From Hyphomicrobiaceae bacterium (GTDB lineage Bacteria > Pseudomonadota > Alphaproteobacteria > Rhizobiales > Hyphomicrobiaceae), in contig JAWKWE010000004.1 in the NCBI GenBank assembly GCA_041397645.1, forward strand, positions 1,612,001 through 1,676,000: 64,000 nucleotides of DNA, in the 5' to 3' direction. The notes under the pieces were generated by a model. It saw only the letters and a program-made list of their open reading frames with translations, did no database searches and was not told the origin of the DNA. Shown one piece after another: positions 61,823-64,000 of this stretch; within the stretch, counting starts at the first letter, position 1; the number at the start of each line of letters is the position of its first letter. The position numbers were made by a program, and so were the translations under genes.

Positions 61823-62822
61823 CGCCCAGACGCAGCAGTTGCTCGTTGCCGCGATGATCGCGCTCGGTGCAGCCGGCGTCATTTTCGCAGTGATCTATCC
61901 CTATATTTCCGGCGAGCGGCGCAAGGACAAGCGGGTCCAGGTCGTCACGGAGACGACAACGAAGTCACGCCGGGTTGCTGCGGCGGCTGCAAACGCTGGC
62001 GAGGCGGCGGCAAATCGTAAAAAGAACGTCGCCGACACGCTGAAGGAAATCGAGACTAGGCAGAAGGCCAAGGAAAAAGTAACGCTTCGCCTTCAATTGG
62101 AACGGGCCGGTCTGGATGTCACGCCGCGCGACTTTTACATTGCGAGCCTGATTTGCGGCGTCCTGTGTGGCGCGGCCATCCACTTCGGCACGTCATCTCC
62201 ACCGCTTATGACGTTGGTGGCCGCCTTTATCGGAACCGCCGGGCTTCCGCGCTGGTTTCTCTCAAAACTGATCAAGCGTTATCAGTATAAGTTCATCTCC
62301 GAACTTGCTAACGCGATTGACGTCGTGGTGCGGGGCGTTAAGTCGGGCCTGCCGCTGAACGAATGTCTCCAGGTTATCTCACGGGAAAGTCCGGAACCGC
62401 TCGCCAGCGAGTTCAAGGAGGTCGTCGAAGAGCAACGCATGGGCGTACCGCTTCCCGATGCGCTTGAACGTCTGTGCCGACGCGTCCCGCTCGCCGAAGT
62501 ACGCTTCCTGACGATCGTGATCGCAATTCAGCAGCAAGCCGGCGGCAACTTGTCAGAAGCGCTTGGAAACCTCTCAGGCGTTCTGCGTGATCGTTTCCGT
62601 CTTCAAATGAAGGTCAAAGCGCTCTCGGCCGAAGCCAAGGCATCGGCGATGGTGCTCGCTTCGCTGCCACCGGGCGTGATGTCGATGGTTTACATGACGT
62701 CGCCCGAATACATCACACCGCTGTTCACCACTCTCCCTGGCAAGTTCATGCTCGCTGTTGGCGCCGGCTGGATGATGTGCGGCATTCTAATCATGCGCAA
62801 GATGATCAATTTCAAATTCTGA
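61815..62822 (+). CDS. tadB: pilus assembly inner-membrane protein TadB
   Basis: 335 residues from ATG 61815, seven bases after GGAG. N-terminal TM (AAMIALGAAGVIFAVIYPYI), a basic cytoplasmic segment, then a T2SSF domain (ANAIDVVVRGVKSGLPLNEC, FLTIVIAIQQQAGGNLSEAL) and C-terminal TMs. It partners TadC in the platform that CpaF acts on. Confidence 0.94.
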   Translation: MLDAQTQQLLVAAMIALGAAGVIFAVIYPYISGERRKDKRVQVVTETTTKSRRVAAAAANAGEAAANRKKNVADTLKEIETRQKAKEKVTLRLQLERAGLDVTPRDFYIASLICGVLCGAAIHFGTSSPPLMTLVAAFIGTAGLPRWFLSKLIKRYQYKFISELANAIDVVVRGVKSGLPLNECLQVISRESPEPLASEFKEVVEEQRMGVPLPDALERLCRRVPLAEVRFLTIVIAIQQQAGGNLSEALGNLSGVLRDRFRLQMKVKALSAEAKASAMVLASLPPGVMSMVYMTSPEYITPLFTTLPGKFMLAVGAGWMMCGILIMRKMINFKF

Positions 62823-62881
62823 CCTTCGTTTGAATCGCGCCGTACCGGCGTCCGGACGTATCGCAACGTGGTAACCGCAAC

Positions 62882-63862
62882 ATGATGAGCTTCGTCGAAA
62901 CAGTCATGAACCCGCAATTCTTCGCCACGGTGCTGGCGGCGATTTGCGTGTTTGCTACCGTGCTTTCGGTTGCGATGCCGATGCTCGCGCGGGACCGCAT
63001 GAATCAGCGCATGAAGGAGATGGCGACGGAGCGCGATCGCATGCGCAATGCGCGCATCGCTGAAATGACGAAGGAGCGTACAGGCGGCACGAAGCTGCGG
63101 CAGAGCACCAACAAGGGCTTTATGCAGCGCATCGTTGACATGCTCGATCTGCGCGAGCGTTTCGACAATGAGGAGTTGCGCGAGAAGCTGAAGATGGCCG
63201 GCCTTCGTGGTCAGGGCCCAATCGTCTCGTTCATGTTCTTCCGTATTGCAGCGCCGATTTTGATGTTCCTGGGTACGCTATTCTACGTTTTCGTCGTGGT
63301 TGACGTGGGCTACGAGCCCCTCATTCGCGTGCTGATGGCTGTGGGCGCAGGCTTTGCAGGCTTCTACATCCCCAACGTCTTCATCGAGAACCTTGCTCAG
63401 AAGCGCCAGTCATCAATCAAGCAGTCATTTCCCGATGCTCTCGACATGCTGCTGATTTGCGTGCAGTCGGGCATGTCGATTGAATCGGCCTTCGGTAAAG
63501 TTTCCAAGGAGATTGCCAGCCAGTCGATCGAGCTTGCTGAAGAGATGACGCTCACGACTGCCGAGCTGTCCTATTTGCAGGATCGTCGCCAGGCTTACGA
63601 AAATCTTGGCAAGCGTTCGGGGCTTCCTGGCGTGAAGGCGGTGACGACGGCGCTCATTCAAGCTGAGCGTTACGGTACGCCGGTTGGCCAGGCGCTTCGT
63701 ACCATGGCCAAGGAAAACCGCGAGATCCGTCAGTCGGAAGCCGAGCGCAAGGCCGCCGCGCTTCCGCCAAAGCTGACGGTTCCGATGATCGTCTTCTTCT
63801 TGCCCGTGCTGTTCATCGTCATTCTCGGCCCGGCTGGCATTGAATACATGAACATGAAATAG
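62882..63862 (+). CDS. tadC: pilus assembly inner-membrane protein TadC
   Basis: 326 residues. N-terminal TM (FFATVLAAICVFATVLSVAM), a basic cytoplasmic segment, then a T2SSF domain (DALDMLLICVQSGMSIESAF, VTTALIQAERYGTPVGQAL) and a C-terminal TM (IVFFLPVLFIVILGPAGIEY). Last gene of the operon; a strong terminator follows. Confidence 0.94.
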   Translation: MMSFVETVMNPQFFATVLAAICVFATVLSVAMPMLARDRMNQRMKEMATERDRMRNARIAEMTKERTGGTKLRQSTNKGFMQRIVDMLDLRERFDNEELREKLKMAGLRGQGPIVSFMFFRIAAPILMFLGTLFYVFVVVDVGYEPLIRVLMAVGAGFAGFYIPNVFIENLAQKRQSSIKQSFPDALDMLLICVQSGMSIESAFGKVSKEIASQSIELAEEMTLTTAELSYLQDRRQAYENLGKRSGLPGVKAVTTALIQAERYGTPVGQALRTMAKENREIRQSEAERKAAALPPKLTVPMIVFFLPVLFIVILGPAGIEYMNMK

Positions 63863-63900
63863 GGGCGGCGCGGGCGTGCCCGACAAGTTTGGTGTCGCGT

Positions 63901-63930
63901 AGACCCTGACGGCTTTCGCTGTCAGGGTCT
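63901..63930 (+). terminator. terminator after tadC
   Basis: A perfect 10-bp outer stem (AGACCCTGAC and complement), extended inward by three pairs, is followed by TTTATTTTTT. Confidence 0.9.
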
Positions 63931-63940
63931 TTTATTTTTT

Positions 63941-64000
63941 CTATTGCTTCAAACTTGCCGAGGCTGGCCGGGTCTCGGCTTTGCGCTCGCGCTGAATTTT
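63941..64000 (-). CDS. possible 3' end of a convergent gene (runs off window)
   Basis: A minus-strand frame is open from the right edge to a TAG at 63941-63943. It would end KAETRPASASLKQ, directly facing the tadC terminator. Only 19 codons are visible, so no product can be named. In related genomes a tadD-like gene or an unrelated convergent gene could lie here. Confidence 0.25.
   Translation of the reverse strand, partial: KIQRERKAETRPASASLKQ

Noticed and set aside
60245..61882. A 545-codon minus-strand open frame
   Set aside because: It lies antisense to cpaF, whose Walker motifs and family length leave no doubt. The frame has no recognisable domain.
1..64000. Search for CRISPR arrays, insertion sequences, phage genes, tRNA or rRNA genes
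   Set aside because: No regularly spaced repeats, transposase-like frames, terminal repeats or tRNA-like T-loop sequences were noticed on either strand.

Overview
The window reads as chromosome of an alphaproteobacterium of the order Hyphomicrobiales, most like Hyphomicrobium or a close relative. The arguments are the high-GC codon use, the cytochrome c / kdsB / pheA neighbourhood, the order SRP RNA - dnaX - ybaB - recR, an mbfA iron exporter behind an Irr-type box, an intracellular PhaZ, and a Caulobacter/Rhizobium-style cpa/tad pilus locus. The genus is an inference. I see no transposase, phage gene, CRISPR array or tRNA, so this looks like core chromosome with some lineage-specific genes.

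Layout. 1-1.7 kb (minus): 5' part of an AceE/transketolase-like gene and a small orphan. 1.7-9.5 kb (minus): a yej-type peptide ABC importer with two tandem solute-binding proteins. 9.7-13.4 kb: anchored cytochrome c, kdsB, pheA, an SDR and a PilZ-like protein. 13.5-16.9 kb (minus): periplasmic molybdenum hydroxylase of the isoquinoline 1-oxidoreductase type with its own dihaem cytochrome. 17.2-20.4 kb: SRP RNA, dnaX, ybaB, recR. 20.4-26.1 kb: MATE pump, then a three-gene surface-polysaccharide set (FlaA1/CapD-like enzyme, glycosyltransferase, epimerase). 26.1-29.7 kb: def, fmt, a secreted Gly/Tyr-rich protein, truA, folE. 29.8-34.5 kb: O-antigen ligase/polymerase-like protein, phaZ, a 12-TM carrier, infA. 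34.6-49.4 kb: cspA, M15/DUF882-type peptidase, two cation diffusion facilitators, an atypical SDR, an EF-hand protein, lepA, a phasin-like repeat protein, a SulP transporter, a sterol-desaturase-family protein, mbfA, a lytic transglycosylase and a GH114-like protein. 49.6-51.1 kb: a YdjM-type membrane protein and a TetR regulator. 51.4-63.9 kb: the tad pilus region.

The tad region is the largest coherent system. Two TadE/TadG-like minor pilin genes and a stand-alone secretin-N-domain protein lie on the minus strand. Two Flp pilins, the prepilin peptidase CpaA and cpaBCDEF-tadBC lie on the plus strand. The two halves diverge from a 570-base, AT-rich spacer carrying two perfect inverted repeats. 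Strong terminators follow flp1, cpaA and tadC, so the plus arm is probably expressed in at least three levels.

No single locus here is clearly a new system. The best leads are the dyads upstream of flp1, the near-perfect Irr box between mbfA and the sterol-desaturase-family gene, the NFPGM-repeat phasin-like protein, an SDR without its catalytic tyrosine, an IF-1 with a C-terminal Gly/Pro/Arg tail, and the stand-alone pilus N-domain protein. All assignments come from reading the sequence; no database search was run.
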